Shown here: one piece after another, positions 12,381 through 25,500 of the stretch
Layout: every line of letters begins with the position of its first letter
How positions within the stretch are numbered: the first letter of the stretch is position 1
From: Cunninghamia lanceolata
Taxonomy: Eukaryota; Streptophyta; Pinopsida; Cupressales; Cupressaceae
DNA length: 64,000 bases
Reading direction: 5' to 3'
Assembly (NCBI GenBank): GCA_027924645.1
Contig: BSBN01001687.1
Location: 3,224,001 to 3,288,000 of the forward strand
The notes under the pieces: model-generated
The model's database searches: none
Told to the model about the DNA's origin: nothing
What the model saw: only the letters and a program-made list of their open reading frames with translations
Translations under genes and position numbers: made by a program

Positions 12381-12787
12381 AGCAATATCCAATTCATGCA
12401 TCTCTAACACTTTAGTTAACTCCAACATTATATCCATGCAAGGTGTCTCAACATTATCCACTCATGTACATAAAAAGCACAACTCCGAGTCTAAATATAA
12501 GTCCCCATCAAAAGGGGACACCCAAGTTTAACTCCCACTTACTAGGAGTTATCAAACTCTCAAAATAGACTTAGAAGTCAACAAAGTCTTCATGGCCCCC
12601 ACTCTAAAAATAGACACCCAAATTTGACCTTATCAATTAGGAATTGATTGAAAAATTCAAAGTGATATAATTAATAAATAATTAATCTCTCAAAGTTCTT
12701 ATCTATTGGGGAACACATTCCAAGAACTTTGGAGACACATTAATTGGTTAGGATTGCAAGTTAATGGCAACTTATCCCAACATATTT

Positions 12788-14179
12788 CAATTGCAAATAC
12801 AGGTAGAAAAGTTTATCAATTCTATACCTTTTGGTTGAAAAAATTTGTATGGTTCCTGGTCAACATAGCCTTTTGCCCCCAAATTTCTGTAAACCCTTTT
12901 TTTTGTTTTTATCTTCCCCCCTTCCCGTGAATAATGAACTCCCAAAAATCATTCCTTTTGAAGTTTTCAATCTTCAATCTTTGTCAGCTACAAGTTTTAG
13001 TTTTCCAAAATAAACAAATGTTTTTCTTTCTCGTTGGCAACTATCTACATTTCCTCCATCCAACTCTCATTTTATTATGAATTAAAACAATATATTAAAA
13101 CATATATCAATTTAATATAATAGGAAATAATAAAAAATCTTTCCTCCTTTTTAATCAAAATTTTAAAAATGCATGAACCATTCTGTAAAAAGAGGAATAA
13201 TATATATTTTTTAAATTATTAAAAGAAGGAAAGTAGAAGTCTCCTTTAAACTAAGATATATTTTATTCTTAAGAAAATTAAATTATGGAATAATTTAATT
13301 ATTTCTTTATAACATAAACTAACATAATTATTTCTATTGTAGTCAAAGGATGCTTTGCAAACACAACTACATTTCATGCAAACTAATGAAATTAATCTAT
13401 ATGTGACTACACGTGTGTGTCGAAATATCATGCAAGTTAGTCATTGGTCTGCTAGGCTCCTCTGCCCAATGATACTCTCTCTTTGGATGAGAGTATCATC
13501 TTTTCACCTATCGCACTCGCACATCAAACCCGGTAGTTAGTCTTTTCCCAATAAAATCCAAATAAATCATATCATTGCAATATTAATTTCTACAATGATT
13601 AACATCAAACTTAAAATAAAATGCCATCATGCACATCATGATAATCAACTTACTAGTTATATTAACATCAAAAGTCACACAACATATATACTCAGATATT
13701 TACACATGTTTACTATTTTCCTATAATAGTATTCAAAATTTGGGCTATGAAAAAATAGTGGCACCCAAATCCTTATTTAGAAATCCAACACCTAAATTCC
13801 AAGACGAATCCATAGGTTAAAAATAACACATTCCTTCCACCTGTCATAATCTCATTATAATCCAATCACCAAATTGGACGTTCCATTTTGGATCCATTAT
13901 CCCAATCCAAAGATGCTTTATGATGTGTTGGTTAGCAAGTGTAACTCCCCTTTACAACTCTTTTATATGTTGATGTTTTTACATCTCCAATGCAAGAGGC
14001 CCAACTTTCAAAGGCCATAACTTTTGATCCGAGAGGCAAATTGGGCCCATTTTTAAAAAATTCTAGAGCTCGAAGAGGTCCATGTGACAGGCACTTAGGA
14101 AGCAGTGCCAAACAACCTAGAATTTTTATTTTGGCCAAAAACCAACTCTATAGCATAGAAATTGAGTTTTTCTATTTTT
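12788..14179. other. AT-rich stretch, no gene recognised
   Basis: I see no coding region here. The only structured feature is an 11-bp perfect hairpin at 13469-13499. Confidence 0.5.
13469..13499. repeat. Perfect 11-bp stem-loop
   Basis: ATGATACTCTC at 13469-13479 and GAGAGTATCAT at 13489-13499 pair completely around a 9-base loop. No T-run follows and no gene lies beside it, so I do not call it a terminator. Confidence 0.8.
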
Positions 14180-15010
14180 CAACCTAAAAATTACACTGTT
14201 TGTAATCTTAACATTAGGTGCAAGGTTGAGACACCTTTCCTAACACCAACCATCTCAAAGTACGAATCTCCAATCATGTTTGTGTCCCTCAAGCTTGTAC
14301 AAGTCCACATCTTGACATTAAAGTGCCCTAGTTCTACTCACCTCACTGTTTTAGGGAGCACTATGTCTTCAATTGACATGTGTCACTAGTAAGGAATAAT
14401 GTGCTCTAATATCTACCACATGATCAATGATGTACAATCGAATGAATAGGCTCTCCACCTAGAAATCTCATATAAGTATCGATAAACATGTGCAAGAATG
14501 TCCACTCCCAAGGTGTAGACATTACTCTACTCAACATGCATGATGATGCGAGGTCAACTATGTAGTAGCACATGTGCCTTCTTCTCACTAGATAATTTGG
14601 TGACAATCAAGCCTATTATAGCCTTACTACACAAGGGAAAAATTACTAAGCATGGAACTAAAATCAATTGTATGCCCTTTCGACCCTAAGTGAGCACCTC
14701 TAAAATATGCAACCCATAGGGCTCTCTAAGGATATGAAATGACCTCCTCTAGTGTAATCTTGTCCCCCTTGATAGGGACACCTAGAATGCAATAAACAAC
14801 ATAAAGTGTAATCATCCACTCACTAGAGACATGTGGAATCAAAAGGTGTTTCAGTTGGCATCTCAATAAGTAAGAATGTTAAAGAGCAAATATGACTAGA
14901 TCGATGGCTCATAGGAATTAGGGCAACTCTGTCTAGTCTTTCTCTCTGTAACATCATCTAGTTTGTATTAGAAAGGTGGTCTAAAATATCGGTCAACCAT
15001 CTTTGTTCCT
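14180..15010 (-). pseudogene. Plant mobile domain (MAIN-like/PMD) remnant
   Basis: Minus-strand reading, with several stops and frame changes, recalls the plant mobile domain shared by MAIN-LIKE proteins and some transposons. At about 14760-14860 SEWMITLYVVYCILGVPIKG resembles the E-M-T-x-T-L-x-D-V-x-x-x-L-x-x-P-I-x-G signature. At about 14440-14530 VDILAHVYRYLYEISR resembles the block with LAxLYR. Nearby, LLIEMPTET resembles the ALVERWRPET segment upstream. Order and spacing fit the family. The stops make it a pseudogene or a relic carried by a transposon. The call depends on motif memory and could be wrong. Confidence 0.45.
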
Positions 15011-18000
15011 ATGCATCACTCATCAAACATAGAGATCCTACAAAAACATGTTATAAACTTTCAAAATCTCCTAAAAATTATAAATTCTTTCAAAAACCCC
15101 TAAAAATTGTAAAAACACCCTTTAAAAACCCCCCAAAATTAGAAAACTTAAAAATTATCCCCAAAACTTGAATTATTAATTATTTGTCCTCATTCACCCC
15201 TTTCCACAAGTGGTGAATGTGGATTTTGTCAAGGCAAACAAATTGCTACCAAAACTAGAGAATGCACCATGAATGGATGAGTTTGTTGGTAAGCTTGTCA
15301 AAATTAAAAATAAACTTAAAAATCTTTAAAATGACAAAAAAAAGACCTACATATTCCCTACCCCAATGTGAATATTTTGATTATTTCCATCTTTATTTTT
15401 ACCAATTAAAACTTGTAAATTTGAGAAAACTAAAACCTAAGGCATAGGGGTTTTTTGAGGAATATGTACCTATGGGCCATGATGATGATCAATGTCACAC
15501 AAGCTTCATGTTGGTTGCCTTCATGCTCAAATTGGTTGCCATTCAACTAGATCTAAAAAATCTCTCAAAACCTCTCAAACACTTGAATGCAAATGAGCTT
15601 ATAGAAAAACTACTTTGTCATAAATATGCTAAATTAAGTTGTTCATAGAAAACTCTTCATTGTGCAAGTGATCCATGTGAGGTGACACAAGTATACCCTA
15701 GACCCCCACCCTCTTGTCCTTATTTTTGTGAAAATTTGAGCTAATTATTTATCTAAAATGCACTGAGTCATGTTAGTTGTCTATTTTGTAGGTTTTAAAT
15801 GGATGAGAGGAGCTTGTAGCCAAGGTAGTGTTTTTCAAAATCCTACATGAATAGTAAGTAAACTTGTTGTTGTATCATTTCCAATTTCATTCTTAAACAA
15901 CTTTATACTGCACATGATGGCTTAATTTATTTTTCAGGTGCAGATGCATGACATCTATTTAGGAAGTGACACCTACCTAGTATGATGGGATGCCTTTCTT
16001 GAAGGGGCATTATGTAAGTGCCTAAAAATAGATAGGCATACATGGCAATCCAATGATGACTCAATGGCCCAGTTCATGACCCTACATGGCATGAAAATAA
16101 AATTGAACTCTCATTTCACAAGTTTCTCCTTAGTGGAAGTGTCTAGTTAGCTTCTGAGGACCACCTTGTGTTGTTTTTAGTCAATCTAAGATGTTTACAA
16201 AGCTTCTATAACCTTTGTTCAGTTAAATCCTTTTATTAGCCTCAAGTCATGAGTTTGATCATTTTCCTTTAGTTTGCCTCAGTGAATAGTCCATTTGCCC
16301 CATTGAATAGGTATTTTCCCCAACAAACAAATTTATATCAAAAGGGGTGAACACACATTTTAAAGTTGTTGTATGTCAGCCTTTGCATGTGCTTAAATTT
16401 TCTCAAATCACACCATTTTTACTCAAGTTGGCACTTATTTTAGACGAGTTGTCTTTAGTTTTAACTCTTCTATTTTGCTTCAAACCTAATCCCTCTCTAT
16501 TTGTATATCTTTCGTAGCCATTTGGAGGGTCCAAATTCTCATACAAATTATTGTGAAAATTTGGTGCAAGGGCTTGAAATCTTTTTACAGATAATACAAC
16601 TTCTATTTCATTGATTCAGTCACCTACAACTTCTAATCTATCACAAGTTCAAACTACAAAATATTTGCATCATAGAGCAGCTTCAAAGCCTTTATGAACA
16701 AAACTAAGCATAGTTACAATTGACTCTTTGTTTGTGTATTGACCCATTTGTTGTCTTTCCCTTTTGCTTCCACCAACATAGAATGCACTTGTAGTTGAAG
16801 GAGAGGAGGATAGAGAATTAGCTAGGTTGTTAGGGATGATTGCCTATCTCCACATTTCTCTAGGCATTAGATATTTTTTATCCCACGTGTGGGATTTTCA
16901 TTGAATTTAGTTTGATTACAATAGTTTTATTTTCATAGATTAGTTTTATTGGTAGAATTTAGATTAGTTGTAGGATCTAAATCTGCTCCAAATCTTAGAT
17001 AATGCTTGTCCTAGGTGTGGCTTCAGATTAATTTAGTTTAGTTTTTATTGTGCATATTTATTTTACAAAAGTGTAGTTAGATTAATTAGTTGTTATTTGC
17101 TTCAAAGATTGGAAATCAAAACAAAAATTTAAACCATATCTTTTATATTGAAATCAAATCTTAAAATTTAGATTTTACTTTCAAATCAACAAGGAATTGG
17201 AAATTGAAAGTGACATACAAGAACTTAAAAAATTATGAATTGTTTGTTGGAAGTAAAAGAGGATTTATTTCTATTTCACTACTTGTCTTTGCCTAATTTC
17301 TTGATTTCTTCTTTGTTCAAATTGTTTGTGAAAAACAACAAAATGAAGTTATTCATTCGCTATTCATTGAAGTAGATTAGTGAAGATCTTTATTTTTAGC
17401 AATAGTTTAATTCTTAGATTATTTGCATGCATTTATAAAACCAAATAAAAACACAAAAACACTCATTTAGATAAAATTTAGCTTATTTACATAAATTAAT
17501 TAATTCATTTAAGCATTGTTCAAAGATTCCAAAAAAACCAAAAAAAAAAACAATTAGTTACAATTTATTGTAGCTTAGAAGTCACTTCAAACTTAGTTGA
17601 AGTTTCAACATTTCAAACAAACAAAAGAATCAAAACATTTTAATTAATTGACATTCAAACATCAAAATGAACAAACAATTAAAACACTTGAACATTCAAA
17701 GTTCAAAGGCAAATCTAAACTCATACATTAACATCTCATTTGAACCAAAGGCTTGAGAGGAATCTTGAACTATCCTTTTGAGCTCTTTTGGTCATACTGG
17801 GCATTTCATGCCTATGTGTCCAAGGGTGAGATGAGATTTAGTAGAGATAATTTTGAAAGAGCTTAGGGAGAGTTTACCCACTCTCATGGTTGTTGAGGTT
17901 GCAAAGCAAATAATCATTATTGAGTGAATCTAGTGAGAGAATGCTTGCTTATCTAGGTAATTGAGATAATATGTCTTAATGCGATCTTTGAACAAGCAAC

Positions 18001-18353
18001 TGGTTATTTGGATGCTCTCTTTGAATCAACCTAACAAAAAATTAATACCCTCAGCATAGAAATTGTACACCAACAAAACACATATGACATCCTTTGGATT
18101 CTCCATTCACATGAAGAGGGTAGTCCACCTAACTCATCCCCACTAGACCTACTTTTTCCATGCGAGTAAAAGTATGCCCGTCACCTATCCAATCAATGTG
18201 AACTATCATGTGTGAGCAATTTATGCATCATACATGTGTAGGAATGCAATGCAGATGCCTGCCCTTAGCAACTAATCTCTATTGACTAGGTTTGAATCTT
18301 ATGTAATGTATACAAGTGTGAGAATGTTAAATAGGTGTTGCACACCTTACATA
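15011..18353. other. AT-rich intergenic DNA, nothing recognised
   Basis: No open frame carries a family motif. The text includes simple runs such as the AAAACCCC-like words at about 15080-15140 and A-rich words near 17530. It is probably decayed repeat DNA. Confidence 0.5.
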
Positions 18354-18680
18354 TTTTTTTTTGATGAAACAATGCTATATATATTACTTTGTATAAAGAG
18401 GTATATTACACCATATCTACACACAAAAAAGTGGTTGGAGTAAATCACACCCTAAAGTCTATGCAAGGTTGTGCTTTAAACGAGCTAATCAAAAGAGACT
18501 AAACACCAAGTAGCTAAACTGCTAAGTGATATGAGCTATAGATCCAACAAGAGGTAGAGGTAGGTCATGGTCATCAGGCTTTCTCTAGCCATCAAGAAGG
18601 TCTCAGCCATTTGAAATTGACTCCCAACCTGTAATGGCATCATTTGGGATTGACTAATATTTTCCTAGGGGAGATTATAT
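18354..18680 (-). mobile_element. Probable LINE 3' end (5'-truncated)
   Basis: On the minus strand the sequence ends ...GCATTGTTTCATCA followed by nine A (plus 18354-18362). This is the usual ending of plant LINEs, with a TATATATA run just before it. No coding sequence remains. The 5' limit is uncertain. A possible short duplication, TTACAT, lies beside the A tail and again near 18690. Confidence 0.4.
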
Positions 18681-18856
18681 TTGACATTACATTTTTTTTT
18701 AATTGGATGGCACATTGGGAGGTCATGGTTTATTAAGCACGTGGTTAATTGGGCTCATTGAGAGAATACATTTAATATTTTAAAGGTCTTGTAAAATACA
18801 TTCAATATTGTAAAAGCATTAAATGCTTAGACTCACATGATGCAAGCTAACTTTGT

Positions 18857-20100
18857 GAAGAAGGTGTAGACATCTAAACTTTACATATTTACTACCCCTT
18901 CTAATACCATGTTTAACATCGATTTCTAGCATTAATTTAATACCATGAAGATATTTAGCACCAATCTAATTATCCAAAATTGACACTTCCTAACCACATT
19001 ATTCCCTTTGCTAATGAATTAAATAAATTATATTTAATTAATTAAACCAACACATTTACCATATCATTACATCACTTACTAATTAAATAATTTTATTATT
19101 TTAGTCTTTTTTTATAACCTAGGGGTATCCCCATGACCGAGCCCAATGATTCCTGACCGTCCTTCCCTTGGTCTTACTTTTATGCCAAGTTTTGGGGCAC
19201 GAAAGAGGCAAGTTGGTGCGAGACTAGTCCCTTGGAGGCATGGACCACACCTGACACAACCCATACCAGATTTCATCTAGGGCGTGAGTCAATCTCAAGA
19301 TCTATATGGGAAGAACCCAAAGCCCTTAACCAATCATGCCACCTGTTCAGGTCATTTTAGTCTAATTTCTATCTCACATTACTAACTAAATGAATAATTT
19401 TATTATTTAATTAGTTTTATCTCCACCTCACATTGCCAATTAATTAAATAATTTTATTATTTAATTATGTCTAAAATCCCTCCACTATCCCAAAATAAAT
19501 GCACAACTCAATGTACATTTTCCTCTTATTTTCAAATAAATCCACCTTATCTTATGGTTGCAACAAAATTTGTAGCTAATACAATCTCAATCTCATCCAT
19601 TCATTTTGAATAAATTAAATCATGGCCGTTCATCTTCTCCTAAATCCAAGGAAAATCCTCTCAACTAATCTTCACCCTAGATTTGATCTTCAAATCCGAA
19701 CCATCCATCTTCCCAACCAAAAGATTGTAAATAGAGCTTCAAAGCTTCCAAAAGATCATAATCCGTGAACATATAGGTACATGTTGCTGAGAGTTTGAAG
19801 CATCCTTTGAGAAACTACATGCTATCATTTGCAAGTTATCCTTGAGTACATCTACCAACAAAGTAGTAGCATTTTTTTGTTTGAATTCTATTTAGCTCAA
19901 TCTCGAGGTTTGCACTTAGTTTGAATTAGGAAGCTTATTTACATTTGTTTCTTTTGAGTTTTAGTTCAAATTTTGTTACTTATTGAGGGTTTGGAAAGTT
20001 TCTAGTAGTCACATATTGGCAAGAAACTTCTACTAGTTACATGTTAGCAAGAAGCTTCTCATAGTCATATGTTGCCAAGAAGTTTCCAGTAGGCAAGAAG
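18857..20100 (+). repeat. LTR-like AT-rich segment (uncertain)
   Basis: It begins TGTAGACATCTAAA, close to the terminus TGTAGACACCTAAA of the solo LTR at 6976. It then has the same style of AT-rich and CCATCCAT-type text. I could not place a second end or a target duplication. The SINE at 19108-19353 is inserted into it. Confidence 0.3.
19108..19353 (-). mobile_element. tRNA-type SINE with 10-bp target duplication
   Basis: The 246-bp unit is flanked by perfect direct repeats ATTTTAGTCT (19098-19107 and 19354-19363). On the minus strand it starts GACCTGAACAGG. It shows an A-box-like GGCATGATTGGTTAAGG near position 12 and a B-box-like GATTGACTC about 30 nt farther on. It ends in GGTTATAAAAAAA. 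This order (internal Pol III promoter, unrelated body, A-rich tail, target duplication) defines a tRNA-derived SINE. Such elements move using LINE machinery. The family is not one I can name. Confidence 0.8.
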
Positions 20101-20110
20101 CTTTTAACAA
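19998..20110. repeat. Degenerate 30-bp tandem repeat
   Basis: About three and a half units with the pattern TTCTAGTAGTCACATATTGG then CAAGAA, ending in a partial unit near 20105. It lies just upstream of a TATA-like box and may be part of an LTR U3 region. Confidence 0.65.
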
Positions 20111-20126
20111 GCCTTCCTCTCATTGC

Positions 20127-20134
20127 TATAAATA
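20127..20134 (+). promoter_or_regulatory. TATA box, possible LTR promoter
   Basis: TATAAATA in the context GCTATAAATAGAGGG sits downstream of short tandem repeats. It is followed within 150 bp by AATAAT-type polyadenylation words. This arrangement is common in LTRs. No ORF with a family signature follows. Confidence 0.4.
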
Positions 20135-20519
20135 GAGGGCTTAGGTAGGAGGTTATTCATTCCATATTATCTTGTGTTGATTATTCTTTGAGTGTGGGTG
20201 TTGGATCTCCTATAAAAACTTGAAGCTTGCACATGTATTGTAATAATTCACTTGTTGAATAATACATAATTTTGGAAGAAAATTTCTCTTAAACTATATT
20301 GATATTTCAGTCTTATATAATTACTCTATTATAGTCTTTCATTCTTAATATTTCTTTATACTATTATTATTCCAAAATATTTTCGATCAAATAATTTATA
20401 AACACTCTTCTTATAAATTTAATTGTGAAAATTTATTTTATATTTCCTTTCAACTTTCAAGTGGTTTCAACCTTAGGAGGCTTTGCTTTCGGCACGCAAT
20501 GCCAAGATAATAGCCCCAA

Positions 20520-22560
20520 AAGAATGAAAAAATAAATTGATCAAAAGGGAGTTAGGAATGCATCGTATAAATGACAAGTGCTAAGAACAAAGTACTCCAA
20601 CAAATCTCTTGTAAAGATTTTATAATTTCAAAGACTTGGTCAAGCTGGCTCTAGATCAAATGCCAAATATTGATCAAAACTCATATTGGTTTGATATGTA
20701 TCATTGTTTTTTACATATTCAAAGTAGCTGACGATTTAATAAAGTTGATCCTAATATGAGCTGATTAGTCTCTACATTACCTACTAACACTTGACATATC
20801 AGTTGTTCAAACCTCTACCGACTGTTTAAACCCTTGTAACTAATAAAGTAAATTTGAAATTATATCCATATTCCCATTATAAAAGAATGATCAGTTCTTA
20901 ATGTTGGTGTAACACCTGTAGTTATTGCAGTCCAATCCTTATTAGTGATTTATTACATCCCCCACTTCTCTCTTTACTCTCTTTTACTCTCACAATGAGG
21001 TTGAAATTAGTGCATTATTGGAGGTTATTTAATTATCTGTCTATTGTTAGACTGTGAGGGAAGTGTGTGGAATGTATACTGCTGTAGGAACAACATATAT
21101 ATTATTATTGATAATGAGCTACAGATATATTGTATGAGAGATTTATTCTAGATTTAATACAAAGAGCTATCCCCTGCTCAAAGTGGATGTAGCCATTTGG
21201 TGAACCACGTTAAAAAACTTTGTTGTTCTCTTTTGAATCTGTTATGTGTTTGTTTATGTATTTGATTTAATTATTTGCTTTTGTCTACATTGTTATTCTT
21301 CGCTCAACACTTAATATGTTTTGAATTAGATAACGGGGAAGGGCTTGAACCAAAATACAGAAGCCAGAATGAAGCAAGTTTCACAAGCAGTGAAATAGAT
21401 AAACGAGATTTTGAAAGGGCTCGAACCCTTTAACAACAAAAGGAAGCCCCACTGCAAAAACAAGGACAATACCCCAGGGACTAGACGACACCACAACCCC
21501 ACCTATCATAACAAATGCCTTTGAACCAAGGGTGCAAAGTAGAAACAAATTTAGGAAGACCTTTCTTCCTTCTCTGAACAACGGTCCATGAGCATATAGA
21601 GTCTAAGCCCACAAAACACGGGGAGAGAGGGGAATCCTCTTCAGATTTCACAACAAAAGATGGAACACGAGAAGAGGGGAAAGCCCAGCACAAGAAGCTG
21701 GGGTACCCGATGGCTGAGCAAGAGTAGATTACTATGAATTATGTAATATGTTAATTAACAGTTTTTTTTAATTTTAAATCAAAGTAGATTACAAATATAA
21801 AAAAAAAATGCGCAGCAACAAGAGGTGCCGAGTAACAGTTTTGTCAGCTGTCCCTTATGTTATTAGAAGGTTGTTTGTTCTTCATTCAGTGTTTAAAGGT
21901 GTGTACTTCAATTAAACTCTCTTATATTCTTCCAGCTTAGTTCAATTTAAAAAATAGTACAAAACAAACTATGAATTATGTAATTCAGATTTGAGTGACC
22001 AGTAACTTGTTAAGGCCTGAGGCCTCGCAGCTATTTTCACTTCCTAGTAAAGAGGATGATTTTTTGAATGATAAAGCACAAGAAAATGCAATGCTTGGAG
22101 CTTTAATGATATATGTAATGTTCAAATATATAATTGGGAGATATATTAATAAAGTCGAAATATTAATCAAAACATAGAATCCATGTCCAACATTGTACTT
22201 GCTATGATGCCTCTTTCGATCTCACACATTACATTCTAAGCCAAAAACTATGCAAAATATATGCTTTCAAAGCTAAATAGCCTATACGACAAAATGCAGA
22301 TCTAAACTTCTGCAGTTTCTCCTTTATTTTTAGATTTGCCAAGCCAAAATCATCCCCCTTTCTGCACACATTATATAATACATTGAAATAAATTAATTCA
22401 AGTGTATTAGTCAAAGCCAGACCCACAAGTATTAAAAGTCATCAAATTCAAAAAGAAATATCTTGCTGTTGCAGGTTATCAAGTAGTAGAAAAACAGACA
22501 CCCAGATTGCATTTTGAGCTATTGAAATGGTCGTTTAAAAGTAGCCATCGAAGAGAGTTT
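20520..22560. other. Stretch downstream of the lectin gene, nothing recognised
   Basis: A GC-richer block at about 21330-21720 has overlapping minus-strand ORFs of 66-70 residues in two frames. They match nothing I recognise and may be LINE or other transposon debris. The rest is AT-rich. Any final small exon and the 3' UTR of the lectin gene would lie in 22400-22563. Confidence 0.4.
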
Positions 22561-22563
22561 GAG

Positions 22564-25500
22564 TTACTTACAAAGAGGCTGCAGCTTCCATTTCTGATTG
22601 CTCTGCTTATTCCAGCTGAAGAGAATGAGCTCATTTCCATGATGGACTCCACCAGTTTCACCATTGGCTCCTTTGGCATCCAAATTGAGGTGGATGTTGT
22701 TTACGGGCCTAAGGCATTGGTATCCATTCCCAACATCTGCACTTTGGGTCCAGAGAAGTGAATCATCCAACTTGTAGTGATTGTAGTCTGCCAAGTATAT
22801 CTGCTCAACGCCATTCACAATAGATCAGGACACAATCCTCAAATTTCCAGATAGAGCTATCATGGTATTCTTAAATAGCATCCACTTCAACAGTCAAAAG
22901 TTAATTTTGGTCAATAAAAATAGAACAATTATTTACCACTTTTTAGTAAACTTACTATTGATCGTTTGACCATTAAAGTGGATGACATTTAAGTAGAGTA
23001 AACTACCATAGTTCTTGTTTCAATTTGATTTTTAGCAGGTGAAACTCACTGATCAAATGATAATCTACCATTTTTAGTGTATATAGAAATTCTTCAACAG
23101 CAAATGATAATCCACCATTTTTAGTGTATATAGAAATTCTTCAACAGCGAAGGGATAAGGGATAGGCACTGGTTGCCAAAGGCCAAGGGAACCCAATAAC
23201 CCCAAAATTAATTCTGCCAGCAGGAGAAACCAAACGAAAAAGCACAATAGTTTGACCTCGGTCTAAACAGCAAGGAATTTTGCCCTTCTCAATTGAAGAG
23301 TTTAAACAGCCAATAAATTTTTTGTTATTTGGGATATCCAAAGTCCCAAATAACAAACAGTATGCCTACTGTATACTTTCAGCCCTTCCCAATTGGGTGT
23401 GTACTGGATAGTGGGCTCATAGGTAGTCAATATTATCATATGCCTGAAAATGCAGCTACAAGAAGATAAATAGTCTTACCTGGTCCCATTCTCGATTTCC
23501 ATGTTTTAGAGCCTGCTTTGTAGCCTTATTCACCAATGCAAAAGCTGGGAATCCAACTTCATCCTTCACCTTAAGACCCCATGAATCCACTTTGATCCAT
23601 TGCTACCAGAAGGAATATTGATGTTAAAAAGAAGCCACATTTAGGTAAACTAATAGTAAATTCCTTTAAAGGATTTTAATACTACAAATGGAAGTTACCT
23701 GGTGGGGATCATATGGGCTTCCTAGAGCAAGCACTGCAAGATGGCCTTGGGCAGCCATGAAAAAGTTTGGATTGGCTTCGCAATAAATCCTAACCGCAGG
23801 ACCCCGAGGTTCCTCCTCACTAAGTTGAGGGTATAATGAACCATGCCCAGACACTCCATGAGATGAGCCCACTTATCACATTTCAAAAACAACAATTTAA
23901 AACCAATCCTCTGAAAATCAGATTTAATTAAATTAGATCATAGAAGAATTTAGAGAAAAGGATAAAACCCTCTTTAGGGGTTTTGTGATGACCTCCTTGA
24001 TCAGACCACTTGATCCAATGGATACATCACAAACTAGAGATACCAAATGACAATAGAGATTCAATCAATATAAATGAAAACAAAACATTGGAAACATCAA
24101 ATTTAAGAATAGAGGCAAAACCAATCTCGCTTCTCGAATAAGCTCTCTGCTTTACACCAAGACAGGGATATATTAAATTAACGAAAAAGGCTCGACCAAT
24201 GTTGATTTTGGTGTCTCCACTACTAGACCATTGTGAGCTCAAAACTTTACAGAACGATCAAATTAACAGAGGTTCAACCCATCTGGATTTTGGAAAAAGG
24301 GTATACATTATGGGACCATTGTAATCCCAAAACTTTAACAGAGTCTTCACAGTTTTCAAATAAATGAGACTCAATTAATCTGGGTTTGGGATAATTATAA
24401 ATTCCCCATTAACAGGCCTTGTGACCTCAAAGTTAAAGAGGAAACATAACACCAACAGAGGCTCAATCAAAATCGATTTTTTAGTAAGGTGTCCATTATC
24501 AGATCACTGTACTCTATGAAAACATCACAGCTAGGAACATCAGAGACCCAGTCAATCTGAAATTCAGGATAAAGTCTTCAAGTTCAACTCTCCTTAGAGG
24601 CATCGCATTTAAGTAACAGAAAATTAATCATTTTATATTAAGGCAGGCCGGCAAAAAAAATCATGGGAACTTACAGATGGGACTGATCTTCCATTTCTGA
24701 TTCTCCTTCTTGTTCCATTTGAACAGAACAACTGCTGCCCCTTCGTGAAGTCCACGATGATGTTTATCATCTTGAAACATGGCTTCCATATTTATGAGAA
24801 TGTTGTTCACAGGCCTGATGCACTGATACCCCCTCCCCACATCAGCACTCTGGGTAAACAGAACGGCCTCATTCAAATCATCCAGGTGATATGGACCGAA
24901 GGTAACCTACACAATCCAAGCATAGAAATAATTTCAATCTCATAAAATTAAACCCTCTAATAATTCCTCAAAACACCATGTTAAAACAGAGAAGTGTTAA
25001 AAAAATATAACCCTTTCACTCTCTGAACGTCCATGCCTTAGAGCCTGGCCTGTAGCCCTGTTTATCAAGGCAAATGCAGGGAATCCTGCTTCATCCTTGG
25101 CCCTCACACTCCATGAAGTGTCCATGATCCATTGCTGCAAAATCCAAGCATCATACCCAATTAATCAGCCACCTTGAAAATTACATATACTCACTCACAC
25201 ACATCTCAGAAACAAATGCAATAGCCATGATCAACTGGTGCAAAACTCGACCATCACAACCAATCAATAAGTATTTCCTACAGTGCCCAATGGATACTCA
25301 TCGTAGAATCTAAATGCTATGCAGAAAGGGCTATTCTTAAACATCATCCACTTCAACAGTCAAATGTCAATTTTGGCCAATAAAAATAGGACAAATAATT
25401 ACCACTTTTGATATGGATGAGGTGTAAATTGGCTATTGATTGTTTCACCATTGAAGTGGATGATGTTTAAGTAGAATGTGCAAAAAGAAGTTTCTGCAAA

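Larger units (their letters stand above)
11108..12782 (-). repeat. Solo LTR, family R copy 1 (1675 bp)
   Basis: On the minus strand it starts TGTTGGGATAAG... (written CTTATCCCAACA on plus, ending 12782) and ends ...TTTTTTCAACA at 11108. The flanks are TATTT (11103-11107) and TATTT (12783-12787), a perfect 5-bp target duplication. No primer site, polypurine tract or coding domain is present, so this is a solo LTR left by recombination. A typical copia LTR block (plus-strand CCCCTAAGGGAAAAA beside TACGTGGACAA, about 11290-11310) supports a Ty1/copia origin. The second copy is at 31456-60024 in the opposite orientation. Confidence 0.85.

Noticed and set aside
13469..13499. Rho-independent terminator
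   Set aside because: There is no following T-run and no gene beside it, and the DNA is eukaryotic.
21381..21693. A small minus-strand gene downstream of the lectin
   Set aside because: Two overlapping frames of about 70 residues each show no motif, no consistent start and no sign of introns. I could not support a gene.
22507..22761. Plus-strand ORF of 84 residues
   Set aside because: It is the antisense shadow of lectin exon 6, which has clear EUL motifs on the minus strand.
23141..23356. A 71-residue minus-strand ORF in the lectin intron as a gene
   Set aside because: It has no family motif, lies between well-defined splice sites and its end coincides with a hairpin.
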